Below are positions 25,934 through 34,371 of a stretch of 64,000 nucleotides of DNA, piece after piece. The translations under genes were made by a program, and so were the position numbers. This DNA comes from Streptomyces sp. NBC_01428 (lineage in GTDB: Bacteria; Actinomycetota; Actinomycetes; Streptomycetales; Streptomycetaceae), in assembly GCF_036231965.1 (NCBI RefSeq), contig NZ_CP109499.1, forward strand, positions 6,014,001-6,078,000, given 5' to 3'. Under the pieces are notes generated by a model, which was not told the DNA's origin, ran no database searches, and was given only the letters and a program-made list of their open reading frames with translations. Each line of letters starts with the position of its first letter. Positions within the stretch are counted from its first letter, which is position 1.

Positions 25934-26986
25934 CTACCGGGGCAGCACCACGACATGCGCCGCGGGATCGCGGTCGTCCGACGCCATCAGCGCGGTACGG
26001 ACGACCGTGGCCTGCTGCTCCATCGCCTCGCGGAGCTTCTTCGGCGTGATGTGGACGACGGTGATCCCGAGCCGCTCCAGCACCTCACGCTTGCGGGCGT
26101 ACTCCGACCAGAGCGCGTCCTCGTCCTGCCGCGGGGCGCGGGTGTCCAGCTCGACCGCCACCGCCTGCTCGGGCCAGTACGCGTCGAGGCCGCCGATGTG
26201 CGGGCCGCCGGGCAGCCGCAGGTCCACGTTCCACACCGGGTCGGGCAGGCCGTGCTCGCGGACCATCCGGTACAGGCGGTCCTCCGCGATCGCCCGGCCC
26301 TCCGCGAGCAGCGAGTCCACCGCGTCCACCACGTGCGGCCGGCCCAGCAGCCGGGCCGCCGTCAACTCCCGCACCACGGCGGCCGGTTCACAGTGTCCTC
26401 CGCGCACCGCTTCCGTCAGCAGCCGGCGCACGACGTCGGCGTCGGAGAGTTCCGCGACCGCGTCGGCCAGCGCGCGGGGCACCGGGGCGACCGGGACGCC
26501 GGTCACGAACGCGGGCGCGGGCAGCGAGGGCGTCCGCACGATACGGACGCAGCCCGTCGAGCGCAGTCGGCGCAGCCGGGGCACCAGCACGTCGATGGTG
26601 TCGAGGGAGAGCAGCGGCGGCGCCGTGGTGAACCCGTGCAGGGCCAGCGCCGCCAGGCCCGTGACCAGCACGTCCGCGAACCGCTGCGGGGCGTGCGGCT
26701 CCTCGGCGCCCGGCTGGACCGGGATGGAGGCCACCCGGTGGGGGGCGGGGGAGCGGGCGGTGTACAGCAGCGCGGCCTGCAGCCGCTCCTCGGCGGTGGG
26801 CGGGCCGGGGTGGAGCAGGACCACACCCGGAAGGATCTGCTGCCAGGCTCCGCCCGCCCGGCACTGCTCGTTCGTCTCGGCGGCGGTGACGCCGTGGCTG
26901 CGCAGCTGAGTCGTGGTCAGGACCCGGCGCTGCACGTGGGACAGGTGGCGGAGGGGGCGGGGGGAGAGCGGGGTGTTGTGGTTCAT
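25934..26986 (-). CDS. AbiEi/DUF559-like protein with C-terminal nuclease-like fold
   Basis: A 350-residue protein. Residues about 15-60 look like the winged helix of AbiEi-type antitoxins (VLTTTQLRSHGVTAAETNEQ...LLHPG). The C-terminal 110 residues resemble the DUF559/Vsr-like PD-(D/E)xK fold: GGLDAYWPEQAVAVELDT, then a helix and LGITVVHITPKKLRE. Streptomyces genomes hold many stand-alone proteins of this architecture and their role is not known. No toxin gene of the AbiEii nucleotidyltransferase type is adjacent, so it is not an intact AbiE system. Confidence 0.75.
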   Translation of the reverse strand: MNHNTPLSPRPLRHLSHVQRRVLTTTQLRSHGVTAAETNEQCRAGGAWQQILPGVVLLHPGPPTAEERLQAALLYTARSPAPHRVASIPVQPGAEEPHAPQRFADVLVTGLAALALHGFTTAPPLLSLDTIDVLVPRLRRLRSTGCVRIVRTPSLPAPAFVTGVPVAPVPRALADAVAELSDADVVRRLLTEAVRGGHCEPAAVVRELTAARLLGRPHVVDAVDSLLAEGRAIAEDRLYRMVREHGLPDPVWNVDLRLPGGPHIGGLDAYWPEQAVAVELDTRAPRQDEDALWSEYARKREVLERLGITVVHITPKKLREAMEQQATVVRTALMASDDRDPAAHVVVLPR

Positions 26987-27344
26987 GATCCGGGGTTTCC
27001 CGCCCGGAAGCCGTCCTCTAACCGCTGTTACACGCTCGTCGACAAATCAGGACAAGCCTGCACTAAAGTACGGGCGTTCGAGTGCCGAAAGGCGCTGGTC
27101 CGGACGGGGACTAATAGGGGTTACGGCTCTGAATACCTGTATTTCGTAACCAGTGGTCCCGTCGGATGAAGTCACCGGAGAGGACGCCGGCCGAAGCGCC
27201 GGGGTGCGACGTGCCGCCGAGTCCACCGCCGGTGCGCCGCGGGAACACCGCGGGAAGCACGGTGAGAACGCGGCGAGAACGCGGCGAGGGCACCGGACGC
27301 GCGCGGCGCCGGTGCCCTCGAAGCGGAGTGCGTCGTGCGGGTGT
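26987..27344. promoter_or_regulatory. Intergenic region with a nested dyad
   Basis: A 358-base region upstream of the AbiEi-like gene and downstream of pepN copy 2. The part 27010-27165 is markedly AT-richer than its surroundings and holds a nested dyad: GGTTACG (27119-27125) / CGTAACC (27145-27151) enclosing AATAC/GTATT (27132-27143). It could be an operator or an RNA hairpin. A 68-codon frame starting at 27166 has unusual composition and no ribosome-binding site, so I do not call it. Confidence 0.5.
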
Positions 27345-29948
27345 TCAGCCCGCGGCGATGTCGCAGGCCTGACCGCGCAGCGCCCGTGCCAGGTCGTCGC
27401 GGGACTCCAGCACGAGCCGGCGCAGCGCGGGCGCCGCGTCCTCGTGCGCGGCGAGCCACGCGTCCGTCGCCTCCAGGGTCTCCGGGGAGTCCTGGAGTCC
27501 GGGGAACAGTCCCCTGACCACGTCCATGCCGATCTGGATCGACCGCTCCTCCCAGACCCGGTCGATCGCGGCGAAGTAGCGGGCGGTGTAGGGCGCGAGC
27601 AGCTCGCGGCCGGACGGCTGGGCGAAGCCGGCGATGGTCGCCTCGACCAGGGCGTTGGACAGCGCGTCCGACTCCACGACGGCCGCCCAGGCCTGCGCCT
27701 TGACCGCCGCCGAGGGGCGGGCCGCCAGGCAGCGGACCTGGTGCCGCTTGCCGGACGCCGTGTCGTCGCGGGCGAGTTCGGCGCCGATCACCGACTCGTC
27801 GGCCACGCCGTGCGCGGCCAGCGGCTCCAGGAACGCCCAGCGCAGTTCCTGGTCGACCTCCAGTCCGTCGATCTTCGCCGTGCCCTTCAACAGACCCTGG
27901 AGCAGCTGGAGATCGGCCTCGCCCGACGCGACGTGGGCGAAGAAGCGCGCCCACGCCAGCTGGTGCTGGCTGCCCGGCTCGGTGAGCCGCAGCTCCTTGA
28001 GCGCGCCCTCGGCCAGCGACCGCGCGCCCTCGGCACGCCAGTCCGGCGCCACGTAGTGGACGAGCGCGGAGTCCGCCCAGCCGTGCAGCGTCTGGAGGAC
28101 GCCGATGTCGGACTCGCGGCCGGCGAAACGCAGCACCAGACCGATGAAGTCCCGCGCCGGCATCAGCGCGTCACGCGTGAGGTTCCACAGCGCCGACCAG
28201 CACAGGGCCCGCGCGAGCGGGTCGGTCATCTCGCCGAGGCCGTCCCGCAGCGCGGCCAGCGAACCCTCGTCGAAGCGGATCTTGCAGTACGTGAGGTCGT
28301 CGTCGTTGACGAGAACCAGGTCCGGGGCCTGTGCGCCGGCCAGGTCCGCGACGACCGTCCGCGGACCGTCGACGTCCACCTCGGCACGCGCGTACCGGAC
28401 GAGCGCGCCGTCGCCGCCCTCGCGCAGCGACTCACGCCGGTAGAGGCCCACGGCCACCCGGTGCGGGCGCAGTTCGGGGTGGGACTCCGCGGCCTCCTGG
28501 AGCACCGCCAGCTCGGTGACGCGCCCCTCGGAACTCAACACCACCTGCGGGGTAAGGGAGTTGACGCCCGCCGTCTGCAGCCAGGAGCGGGCCCAGACGG
28601 CCATGTCCCGTCCACTGGTCTCCTCCAGGACGGACAGCAGGTCGCCGAGGCGCGTGTTGCCGTACGCGTTCCGCTTGAAGTAGCGGCGCGCGCCCTCCAG
28701 GAAGGCGTCCTGCCCGACGTACGCCACGAGCTGCTTGAGGACGGAGGCGCCCTTGGCGTAGGTGATGCCGTCGAAGTTGAGCTTGGCGTCCTGGAGGTCG
28801 CGGATGTCGGCGGTGATCGGGTGCGTGGAGGGCAGCTGGTCGGCGCGGTAGGCCCAGGCCTTGCGGCGGTTGGCGAAGGTGATCCAGGCGTCGGTGAAGC
28901 GGGTCGCGCCCACGTTGGCGAACGTGCCCATGAAGTCGGCGAAGGACTCCTTCAGCCACAGGTCGTCCCACCACACCATGGTCACGAGGTCGCCGAACCA
29001 CATGTGCGCCATCTCGTGCAGGATGACGTTCGCCCGGGCCTCGTACGACGCCTGCGTCACGTTGCCGCGGAAGATGTACTCCTCGCGGAAGGTCACCAGG
29101 CCCGGGTTCTCCATCGCGCCGAGGTTGTACTCGGGCACGAACGCCTGGTCGTACTTCCCGAAGGGGTACGGGTAGTCGAAGTGGTCGTGGAAGAAGTCCA
29201 GCCCCTGCTTCGTCACCAGGAACACGTCGTCGGCGTCGAAGTGCGGGGCGAGGCCCTTGCGGCACATCGCGCCGAGCGGGATCTCCAGCGTCGTACCGTC
29301 GTCGAAGCTGCGCGTGTAGGAGTCCGTCACGTAGTGGTACGGGCCCGCGACGACCGCCGTGATGTACGTCGAGATCGGCTTGGTCTCGGCGAACTGCCAG
29401 ACACCGTCCGCGAGTTCACCCGCGCCGTTGCTCCAGGCCGTCCAGCCCTCCGGGGCCCGGACCGAGAAGCGGAACGGGGCCTTGAGGTCCGGCTGCTCGA
29501 AGTTGGCGAACACGCGCCGCGAGTCCGCCGGCTCGTACTGCGTGTACAGGTAGACCTCGCCGTCCTCGGGGTCGACGAAGCGGTGCATGCCCTCACCGGT
29601 GCGGGAGTAGGCGCACTGGGCGTCCACCACGAGCTCGTTCTCCGCGGCGAGGTCCTCCAGCCGGAGCCGCACGCCGTCGAAGACCTCGCCCGGGTCGAGG
29701 TCGCGGCCGTTGAGCGAGACGGCCGTGACGCTCGGCGCGATCAGGTCCGCGAAGCTCGCGGCGCCCGGCTCGGCGCAGCGGAAACGGAGCGTGGTGACCG
29801 ACCGGAAGGTGCGGGGACCGCCGTCCGCGTCGCCGGGCTCCGTCTCGCCGACGGCCGAGCGCAGGTCGAGGAAGACGTCGTAGCTGTCGACGGACAGCAG
29901 TGCCGCCCGCTCCTGGGCCTCGTCGCGGGACAGGTTCTCACCGGGCAC
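27345..29948 (-). CDS. pepN: Aminopeptidase N, M1 family (copy 2)
   Basis: An 867-residue paralogue of the enzyme at 9808-12387. GAMEN is at 277-281, HEMAH at 311-315 and the third zinc ligand Glu334 in WLKESFADFM, so it should be active. Compared with copy 1 it has an insert at about 33-45 (GETEPGDADGG) and GAMENPGLVTF in place of GAMENAGAVTI. It is probably cytosolic and acts in peptide recycling, with a specificity different from copy 1. The GTG start at 29946-29948 has GGGAG seven bases before it. It is divergent from the DsbA-like gene. Confidence 0.96.
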   Translation of the reverse strand: MPGENLSRDEAQERAALLSVDSYDVFLDLRSAVGETEPGDADGGPRTFRSVTTLRFRCAEPGAASFADLIAPSVTAVSLNGRDLDPGEVFDGVRLRLEDLAAENELVVDAQCAYSRTGEGMHRFVDPEDGEVYLYTQYEPADSRRVFANFEQPDLKAPFRFSVRAPEGWTAWSNGAGELADGVWQFAETKPISTYITAVVAGPYHYVTDSYTRSFDDGTTLEIPLGAMCRKGLAPHFDADDVFLVTKQGLDFFHDHFDYPYPFGKYDQAFVPEYNLGAMENPGLVTFREEYIFRGNVTQASYEARANVILHEMAHMWFGDLVTMVWWDDLWLKESFADFMGTFANVGATRFTDAWITFANRRKAWAYRADQLPSTHPITADIRDLQDAKLNFDGITYAKGASVLKQLVAYVGQDAFLEGARRYFKRNAYGNTRLGDLLSVLEETSGRDMAVWARSWLQTAGVNSLTPQVVLSSEGRVTELAVLQEAAESHPELRPHRVAVGLYRRESLREGGDGALVRYARAEVDVDGPRTVVADLAGAQAPDLVLVNDDDLTYCKIRFDEGSLAALRDGLGEMTDPLARALCWSALWNLTRDALMPARDFIGLVLRFAGRESDIGVLQTLHGWADSALVHYVAPDWRAEGARSLAEGALKELRLTEPGSQHQLAWARFFAHVASGEADLQLLQGLLKGTAKIDGLEVDQELRWAFLEPLAAHGVADESVIGAELARDDTASGKRHQVRCLAARPSAAVKAQAWAAVVESDALSNALVEATIAGFAQPSGRELLAPYTARYFAAIDRVWEERSIQIGMDVVRGLFPGLQDSPETLEATDAWLAAHEDAAPALRRLVLESRDDLARALRGQACDIAAG

Positions 29949-30149
29949 GGCTGCACTCCCTCATGGCGTCATAGACATGTGTGAACAGGACCGATCCTGC
30001 CATGTGCCCCTGTGGCCGGACAGCACGGTGCCGAGGACGCCCGCGCGACGGCGCGGGCGGCCGGGAGGAGCGGAACGGGGGCGCCGTGCGGGAATGGCGC
30101 GGACGGCCTCGTGCGTTGGACCCGTAAAGCCCGCGTTCCGAGGAGAGCC

Positions 30150-30818
30150 ATGTCCGAGCAGACCGCTCAGCCCAGTTCCGGCAAGACCCCCGTCGACTTC
30201 TGGTTCGACCCGCTGTGCCCCTGGGCCTGGATGACCTCGCGGTGGGTGCTCGAAGTGGAGAAGGTCCGCGACATCGAGGTGCGCTGGCACATCATGAGCC
30301 TCGCCGTCCTGAACGAGCCCAAGCTGGACGAGCTGCCCGAGGAGTACCGCGAGCTGCTCTCCACCAAGGCCTGGCAGCCGATCCGGGTCGTCACCGCCGC
30401 CTGGCAGAAGCACGGCGAGGACGTCCTCGGCCCGCTGTACACCGCGCTCGGCACCCGCATCCACAACGAGGGCGCGGGCCCGACCAGGGAGGCCATCGTC
30501 GGCGCCCTCGCCGACGTCGGGCTGCCCGCCGACCTGATCGACTACGCCGACCAGGACGACTTCGAGTTCGACGCCGAGCTGCGCGCCTCCCACAAGGAGG
30601 GCATCGAGAAGGTCGGCCAGGACGTCGGCACCCCGGTCATCGCCGTGCCCGGTGCCGACGGCGAGCAGATCGCCTTCTTCGGTCCCGTCGTCACCCCCGC
30701 GCCCAAGGGCGAGGAGGCCGCGAAGCTGTGGGACGGCACGCTGCTGGTCGCCTCGGTGCCCGGCTTCTACGAGCTCAAGCGCTCCCGTTCCGCCGGTCCG
30801 GACTTCAGCAACCTGTAG
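30150..30818 (+). CDS. DsbA-family thioredoxin-like protein (mycothiol-dependent nitroreductase Rv2466c-like)
   Basis: A 222-residue cytosolic thioredoxin-fold protein with the helical insert of the DsbA/FrnE group. The active-site motif is DPLCPWAW with Cys23; the second cysteine of a CxxC is replaced by Ala, so it would act through one cysteine, for example with mycothiol. The cis-Pro segment is GTPVIAVPG. In mycobacteria the related Rv2466c reduces nitro compounds with mycothiol. The start ATG is set by AGGAGA (30141-30146); the frame extends upstream but without this support. It is divergent from pepN copy 2. Confidence 0.9.
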   Translation: MSEQTAQPSSGKTPVDFWFDPLCPWAWMTSRWVLEVEKVRDIEVRWHIMSLAVLNEPKLDELPEEYRELLSTKAWQPIRVVTAAWQKHGEDVLGPLYTALGTRIHNEGAGPTREAIVGALADVGLPADLIDYADQDDFEFDAELRASHKEGIEKVGQDVGTPVIAVPGADGEQIAFFGPVVTPAPKGEEAAKLWDGTLLVASVPGFYELKRSRSAGPDFSNL

Positions 30819-30898
30819 TCCGGCTCCCGGCCCGGCGCTCTCCGCCGGCCGGTCCGCTGCTCCCCGGGGCCCGGCACACGCCGGGCCCCGGTCGCGTG

Positions 30899-31105
30899 TC
30901 AGGTGGCGGCCTGGGCCTCCGGGAAGTCGCCCCCGTCCCGCCAGTTGATCCACCGCTGGAAGCGGCGGCAGCCCTTCCGCGTGCAGCGGTGATAGGCGGC
31001 CGGGTCGTCCACCTCCAGGATCCGGCGCACCTGCGCCTCCTCGTCCTTGGTGAGCTTGCGGAACCGCTGCAGCGGTCCTCCGCAGTTCGGGCAGCGCACG
31101 TCCAC
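30899..31105 (-). CDS. Small zinc-ribbon-like protein
   Basis: A 68-residue protein. Four cysteines are arranged as CPNC (5-8) and CTRKGC (42-47), consistent with one structural zinc. The rest is basic and helical (LTKDEEAQVRRIL, then RRFQRWINWRDGG). The GTG at 31103-31105 is selected by a GGAGG seven bases upstream; longer forms lack conserved-looking sequence. I do not recognise a specific family; a nucleic-acid or protein-binding role is a guess. Confidence 0.7.
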   Translation of the reverse strand: MDVRCPNCGGPLQRFRKLTKDEEAQVRRILEVDDPAAYHRCTRKGCRRFQRWINWRDGGDFPEAQAAT

Positions 31106-31392
31106 GGCGACACCTCCGTGTGGAACCGGTCCGGGGGCAGAGAGCGGGCACGAGGGCCGGAGGCGTCCGGGTGCCGGACGCCGGCCCCGCGAGCGTATGC
31201 GCTCCCCGGGTCGGCCCACGGTCCCAAATTCCGTCCCGCCGCGACGCCCTTTCACTCCGAGCGCCCCCTGCGCAGCACGTTCCGCTCTCATCTTGCGGCC
31301 CCGCCCCCACGAGGGTTCCGGTTCCGGCCGCGCGTGTCCTGAAGGCGGGCTCGTCGTCCGGACCGGCGTACCCGGAGATCCCGGGCAGGGGA

Positions 31393-31425
31393 GAGCCCCT
31401 GCGAGTCATGTCCTCGCAGGGGCTC
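31393..31425 (+). terminator. Rightward terminator-like hairpin without an obvious upstream gene
   Basis: GAGCCCCTGCGAG (31393-31405) pairs exactly with CTCGCAGGGGCTC (31413-31425), loop seven bases, followed by CCTTTCTT on the plus strand. The nearest plus-strand gene ends nearly 600 bases earlier with a minus-strand gene in between, so it may end an untranslated RNA. Confidence 0.6.
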
Positions 31426-31541
31426 CCTTTCTTCCGCCCGCTCCGTGAAAGGTGAGAAGACGATCACGAGCAGGACGCTTCACGCTCCAGGCGTCCGGGG
31501 GCGCGTACGGACGGGCACGCGCCCTCGCACCCCTCGCTTTA

Positions 31542-31558
31542 TTGCGAACAGGTCGCAA
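31542..31558. promoter_or_regulatory. Nur/Fur-family-like operator dyad
   Basis: TTGCGA (31542-31547), five bases, TCGCAA (31553-31558). Spacing and core match the TTGCaa-N5-ttGCAA type recognised by the nickel regulator Nur of Streptomyces; the inner positions differ from consensus. It sits in a local AT-rich patch just before a small ORF. Confidence 0.35.
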
Positions 31559-31589
31559 CTGCACGCTAGCAGCAACAGGAGGCGAGTGT

Positions 31590-31679
31590 GTGTCCGGGCA
31601 CGCCACCGGATCGTGCGAGCTCCGGCAACCGCGCCCGGGTACGCGAAAGGGGCCCCCGCGCGATGTCGTCCTCGCGTGA
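31590..31679 (+). CDS. Possible 29-residue small protein
   Basis: A short frame from GTG 31590 to TGA 31677-31679 encodes MSGHATGSCELRQPRPGTRK and nine more residues. Its support is a perfect AGGAGG (31577-31582) seven bases before the start and an operator-like dyad upstream. The 3' end overlaps the hairpin that terminates the convergent permease gene. It resembles no leader peptide I know. It could equally be chance. Confidence 0.3.
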   Translation: MSGHATGSCELRQPRPGTRKGPPRDVVLA

Positions 31680-31687
31680 GGGCCCCT
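31648..31687 (-). terminator. Terminator of the amino-acid permease gene
   Basis: AGGGGCCC (31648-31655) pairs with GGGCCCCT (31680-31687), with an inner CGCG/CGCG pairing. It lies 22 bases beyond the permease stop and is followed on the minus strand by a short T-rich stretch. Confidence 0.75.
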
Positions 31688-31708
31688 CGGGCGGGGCGGC
31701 CGGGCCGG

Positions 31709-33118
31709 TCAGGCGCGGGCGCGGGTCCGCTGGCGGGCGTAGCCGACCGCTGCCAGGAACAGCGTCATGCCGCCCGTGGAGTAGAGCTGCACGCGGGTGT
31801 CCGGCTCCCGGGCCATCAGGGCGAAGACGGCGACCATGCCGGCCAGCGCGATCCAGGTCAGCGCGGGGAACGCCCACATGCGGACGACCAGCTTCTGCGG
31901 CGCCTCCCGGTCCAGGCGCCGGCGCAGCCGCAGTTGGGAGACCGCGATGAACATCCAGACGACCAGGATCACCGCGCCGATCATGTTCAGCAGCCAGGGG
32001 AAGACGTCGTCCGGACGCCAGTAGCTGAGGACGACACAGGCGAAACCGAAGACGCAGGAGACGAGCACGGCGACCCGCGGCACCCCCGACGAGACGCGGC
32101 CGAGGGCCTTCGGGCCCTGCCCGCGCTCGACCAGGGAGTAGGCGATGCGCGAGGAGCCGTAGATGTTCGCGTTCATCGCCGACAGCAGGGCCACGAGGAT
32201 GACCACGTTCATCAGCTGTCCGGCGCCCGGGATGCCGAGGTGTTCGAGGGTGGCCACGTACGGGCCGCTGGTGACGACCGCCTCGGAGTCCCACGGCACG
32301 AGGGTGACGATGACCGCCATCGAGCCGACGTAGAAGAGCGCGATGCGCCACATCGCGGTGCGGACCGCGCTCGCGACGCCCTTGACCGGGTCCTGCGACT
32401 CGGCCGCCGCGATCGTCACGGTCTCCAGACCGCCGTACGCGAACACCGAGGCGAGCAGTCCGATGACGAGCCCCTCACCGCCGTTCGGCAGGAAGCCCCC
32501 GTCGCCCGTGAGGTTGGCGGTGCCCGGAGCGTCCGTGCCGGGCAGGACACCCGTGATGGCCAGGACGCCGAGCACGAGGAACAGCGCGATGGCGCCGACC
32601 TTGAGGGCCGCGAACCAGAACTCGAACTCGCCGAAGTTCTTCACGGCGGCGAGGTTGGCCACGCAGAAGACGACCATGAACAGCGCCACCCAGGCCCACT
32701 CGGGCGTGCCGGGCAGCCAGCCGGTGACGATCTTCGCGGCGCCGATGCCCTCCAGGCCGACCGCCGTGCACAGCAGCACCCAGAAGGCCCAGCCGGCCGT
32801 GAAGCCGGCCCAGGGCCCGATCGCCCGCTCGGCGTGCGCCGAGAAGGATCCGGAGGACGGATACGCGGCCGACATCTCGCCGAGCATCCGCATCACCAGC
32901 ATGACGAGCAGACCCGATACGGCGTACGCGATGACGATGGACGGACCGGCGGCGGCGATGCCGGCGCCGGAGCCGACGAACAGTCCGGCGCCGATGACAC
33001 CGCCGAGGGCGATCATCGAGAGGTGGCGCTGCTTCAGACCGTGGGACAGGGGCGCTTCGGCGCCGGCGGAGCCGGGTGGGGTGTCGCCGGGCGGGGTGTC
33101 GAGGGTGGTGCGGGACAT
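31709..33118 (-). CDS. Amino-acid permease (APC superfamily, AAT family), copy 1
   Basis: A 469-residue inner-membrane transporter with about 12 hydrophobic helices. The family signature is in helix 1 (SMIALGGVIGAGLFVGSGAG) and after helix 2 (MRMLGEMSAAYPSSGSFSAHAE). It imports an amino acid with protons; the subgroup is close to GABA/aromatic/asparagine permeases. A paralogue of 495 residues lies at 38521-40008 with the same motifs. The ATG at 33116-33118 is chosen because the frame upstream encodes no membrane or conserved sequence. The ribosome-binding site is weak. Confidence 0.92.
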   Translation of the reverse strand: MSRTTLDTPPGDTPPGSAGAEAPLSHGLKQRHLSMIALGGVIGAGLFVGSGAGIAAAGPSIVIAYAVSGLLVMLVMRMLGEMSAAYPSSGSFSAHAERAIGPWAGFTAGWAFWVLLCTAVGLEGIGAAKIVTGWLPGTPEWAWVALFMVVFCVANLAAVKNFGEFEFWFAALKVGAIALFLVLGVLAITGVLPGTDAPGTANLTGDGGFLPNGGEGLVIGLLASVFAYGGLETVTIAAAESQDPVKGVASAVRTAMWRIALFYVGSMAVIVTLVPWDSEAVVTSGPYVATLEHLGIPGAGQLMNVVILVALLSAMNANIYGSSRIAYSLVERGQGPKALGRVSSGVPRVAVLVSCVFGFACVVLSYWRPDDVFPWLLNMIGAVILVVWMFIAVSQLRLRRRLDREAPQKLVVRMWAFPALTWIALAGMVAVFALMAREPDTRVQLYSTGGMTLFLAAVGYARQRTRARA

Positions 33119-33613
33119 GAGAGCGGGGGGTCCCTTACGTGCGAGTGCGTGCGAGCGGCAAAAACGCCCACAGTCTGGGCAGCCGCACCACCGGGAGGGC
33201 AAGGCCGCCCAGCATGCGGACGCGATCCGTACGGAGCGTGAGGTTCCGTTCACTTCGGGGTCGGGGTCGGGGGCCGGGCCGCAGGTGGAGCTGGGCCGGG
33301 GCGCCGGTTCGGTCACGGTGACGCGAGCGCCGCGCACCCCTCGTTGGGAACACGGCGACCCCTTTGGTGAGTCCCTACAGTCGCGCCCGGCGCCGGAGCG
33401 CGGCACGGACCACGTCACCGCAGTGACCAGCATCACCTCCGCGCGGGTGTACGGGCCGTTCTTTGTGAGGAGCCCACCAAGCGCGCGCTCCGCCCTTTGT
33501 CGAGCGCTGACGGTGATCACCCGTACGCCCCTGGGATAGCGTCACCGTGTCCCGACCTGCCTCCCCTCGAACTCCCCAGGAGTCCGTGGGGCATCCCCTT
33601 CGCCGGAGTCCCC
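33119..33613. other. 495-base divergent intergenic region (permease / bioY)
   Basis: Promoters for both genes must lie here. Two GTCAC/GTGAC dyads are visible (33312-33322 with a one-base spacer, and 33414-33427 with a four-base spacer). No BirA/BioR-like operator was recognised. No supported gene is present. Confidence 0.5.
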
Positions 33614-34198
33614 ATGAGCACCGCTGCCGCCACGTCCTCCCGACCCGGCGAGGTCCTCGCCGACCTCCTCCCGGCCTCCCGCGTCCGCGACGTCGCCCTC
33701 GTGGTCGGCGGTGCCGCACTCACCGGACTCGCCGCCCAGATCTCGCTGCCCGTCCCGGGGTCCCCGGTGCCGGTGACCGGCCAGACCTTCGCCGCGCTGC
33801 TCGTCGGCACGGCACTCGGCGCGCGCCGCGGCTTCCTGTCCCTCGCGGTGTACGCGCTGGTCGGCATGGCCGGTGTCCCGTGGTTCGCGGGCGGCGGCTC
33901 GGGTGCCGCGGCGCCGTCCTTCGGCTACGTCCTCGGCATGCTGCTCGCGTCGACGGTCGTCGGGTCCCTGGCCCGCCGTGGCGCCGACCGCTCGGTCCTG
34001 CGCATGGCGGGCACGATGCTCATCGGCGAGGCGATCGTCTACGCGATCGGCGTGCCCTACCTGGCCCTGGCCACCGGCATGTCGGCGAGCGCGGCCGTCG
34101 CGGCGGGCCTCACGCCGTTCCTGATCGGCGACGCCCTCAAGGCCGCACTGGCCATGGGCCTGCTGCCGACGGCATGGAAGCTCGTCGACAAGAAGTGA
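33614..34198 (+). CDS. bioY: Biotin transporter BioY (ECF transporter S component)
   Basis: A 194-residue membrane protein with six hydrophobic helices. BioY hallmarks are present: ISLPVPGSPVPVTGQTFAALLVGTALGARRGFLS read across helix 1-2, and GYVLGMLLAS later. BioY binds biotin and works alone or with the EcfA/EcfT energising module; no such module is adjacent, so this is a solitary BioY or uses a shared module. The ATG at 33614 has CGGAG upstream. Its last codons (GACAAGAAGTGA) are the first unit of a 17-bp tandem repeat continuing into the 3' region. Confidence 0.94.
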   Translation: MSTAAATSSRPGEVLADLLPASRVRDVALVVGGAALTGLAAQISLPVPGSPVPVTGQTFAALLVGTALGARRGFLSLAVYALVGMAGVPWFAGGGSGAAAPSFGYVLGMLLASTVVGSLARRGADRSVLRMAGTMLIGEAIVYAIGVPYLALATGMSASAAVAAGLTPFLIGDALKAALAMGLLPTAWKLVDKK

Positions 34199-34254
34199 CG
34201 CGCGACGAGAAGTGACGCTGGACAAGAAGTGATGCTCGACGTGAAGTGAAGCGC
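34187..34254. repeat. Four 17-bp tandem repeats spanning the bioY stop codon
   Basis: Units begin at 34187, 34204, 34221 and 34238. Each has the pattern GACxxGAAGTGAxGCxx. The first unit contains the bioY stop codon and every later copy repeats the GAAGTGA core. It looks like serial slippage duplication of the gene's 3' end. Confidence 0.9.
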
Positions 34255-34294
34255 GTCGAGCCGGACATCACGTCCCGGAGGACGTGACGTTCAG

Positions 34295-34343
34295 CGGAAG
34301 AGGCCCGCCGGGGGTGTCCCACCCCGCCGGCGGGCCTCTTCCG
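34295..34343. terminator. Bidirectional terminator between bioY and the LPXTG gene
   Basis: A perfect 17-bp inverted repeat (34295-34311 with 34327-34343, arms starting CGGAAGAGGCCC) with an inner GGGTG/CACCC pairing. Confidence 0.9.
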
Positions 34344-34371
34344 CGTTCTCACCCGAGGTCGCGCCCGGCGG

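Larger units (their letters stand above)
31106..31708. other. 603-base intergenic region with orphan regulatory elements
   Basis: No full-size gene is present between the zinc-ribbon gene and the permease. It contains a rightward terminator-like hairpin (31393-31425), a hairpin GGACGC/GCGTCC (31473-31496), a Nur-like dyad (31542-31558), a 29-codon ORF with an excellent ribosome-binding site (31590-31679), and the permease terminator (31648-31687). From memory, S. coelicolor carries sodF in this syntenic neighbourhood; no SOD gene is seen here. Confidence 0.5.

Noticed and set aside
25934..26986. AbiE-type toxin-antitoxin or abortive infection system
   Set aside because: Only an AbiEi-like protein is found; no AbiEii nucleotidyltransferase gene is adjacent.
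27166..27372. Possible 68-residue protein starting in the AT-rich gap
   Set aside because: No ribosome-binding site, overlaps the end of pepN copy 2, Arg/Pro-rich composition typical of a wrong frame.
27153..29984. Long plus-strand frame opposite pepN copy 2
   Set aside because: Shadow of a clear M1 aminopeptidase gene.
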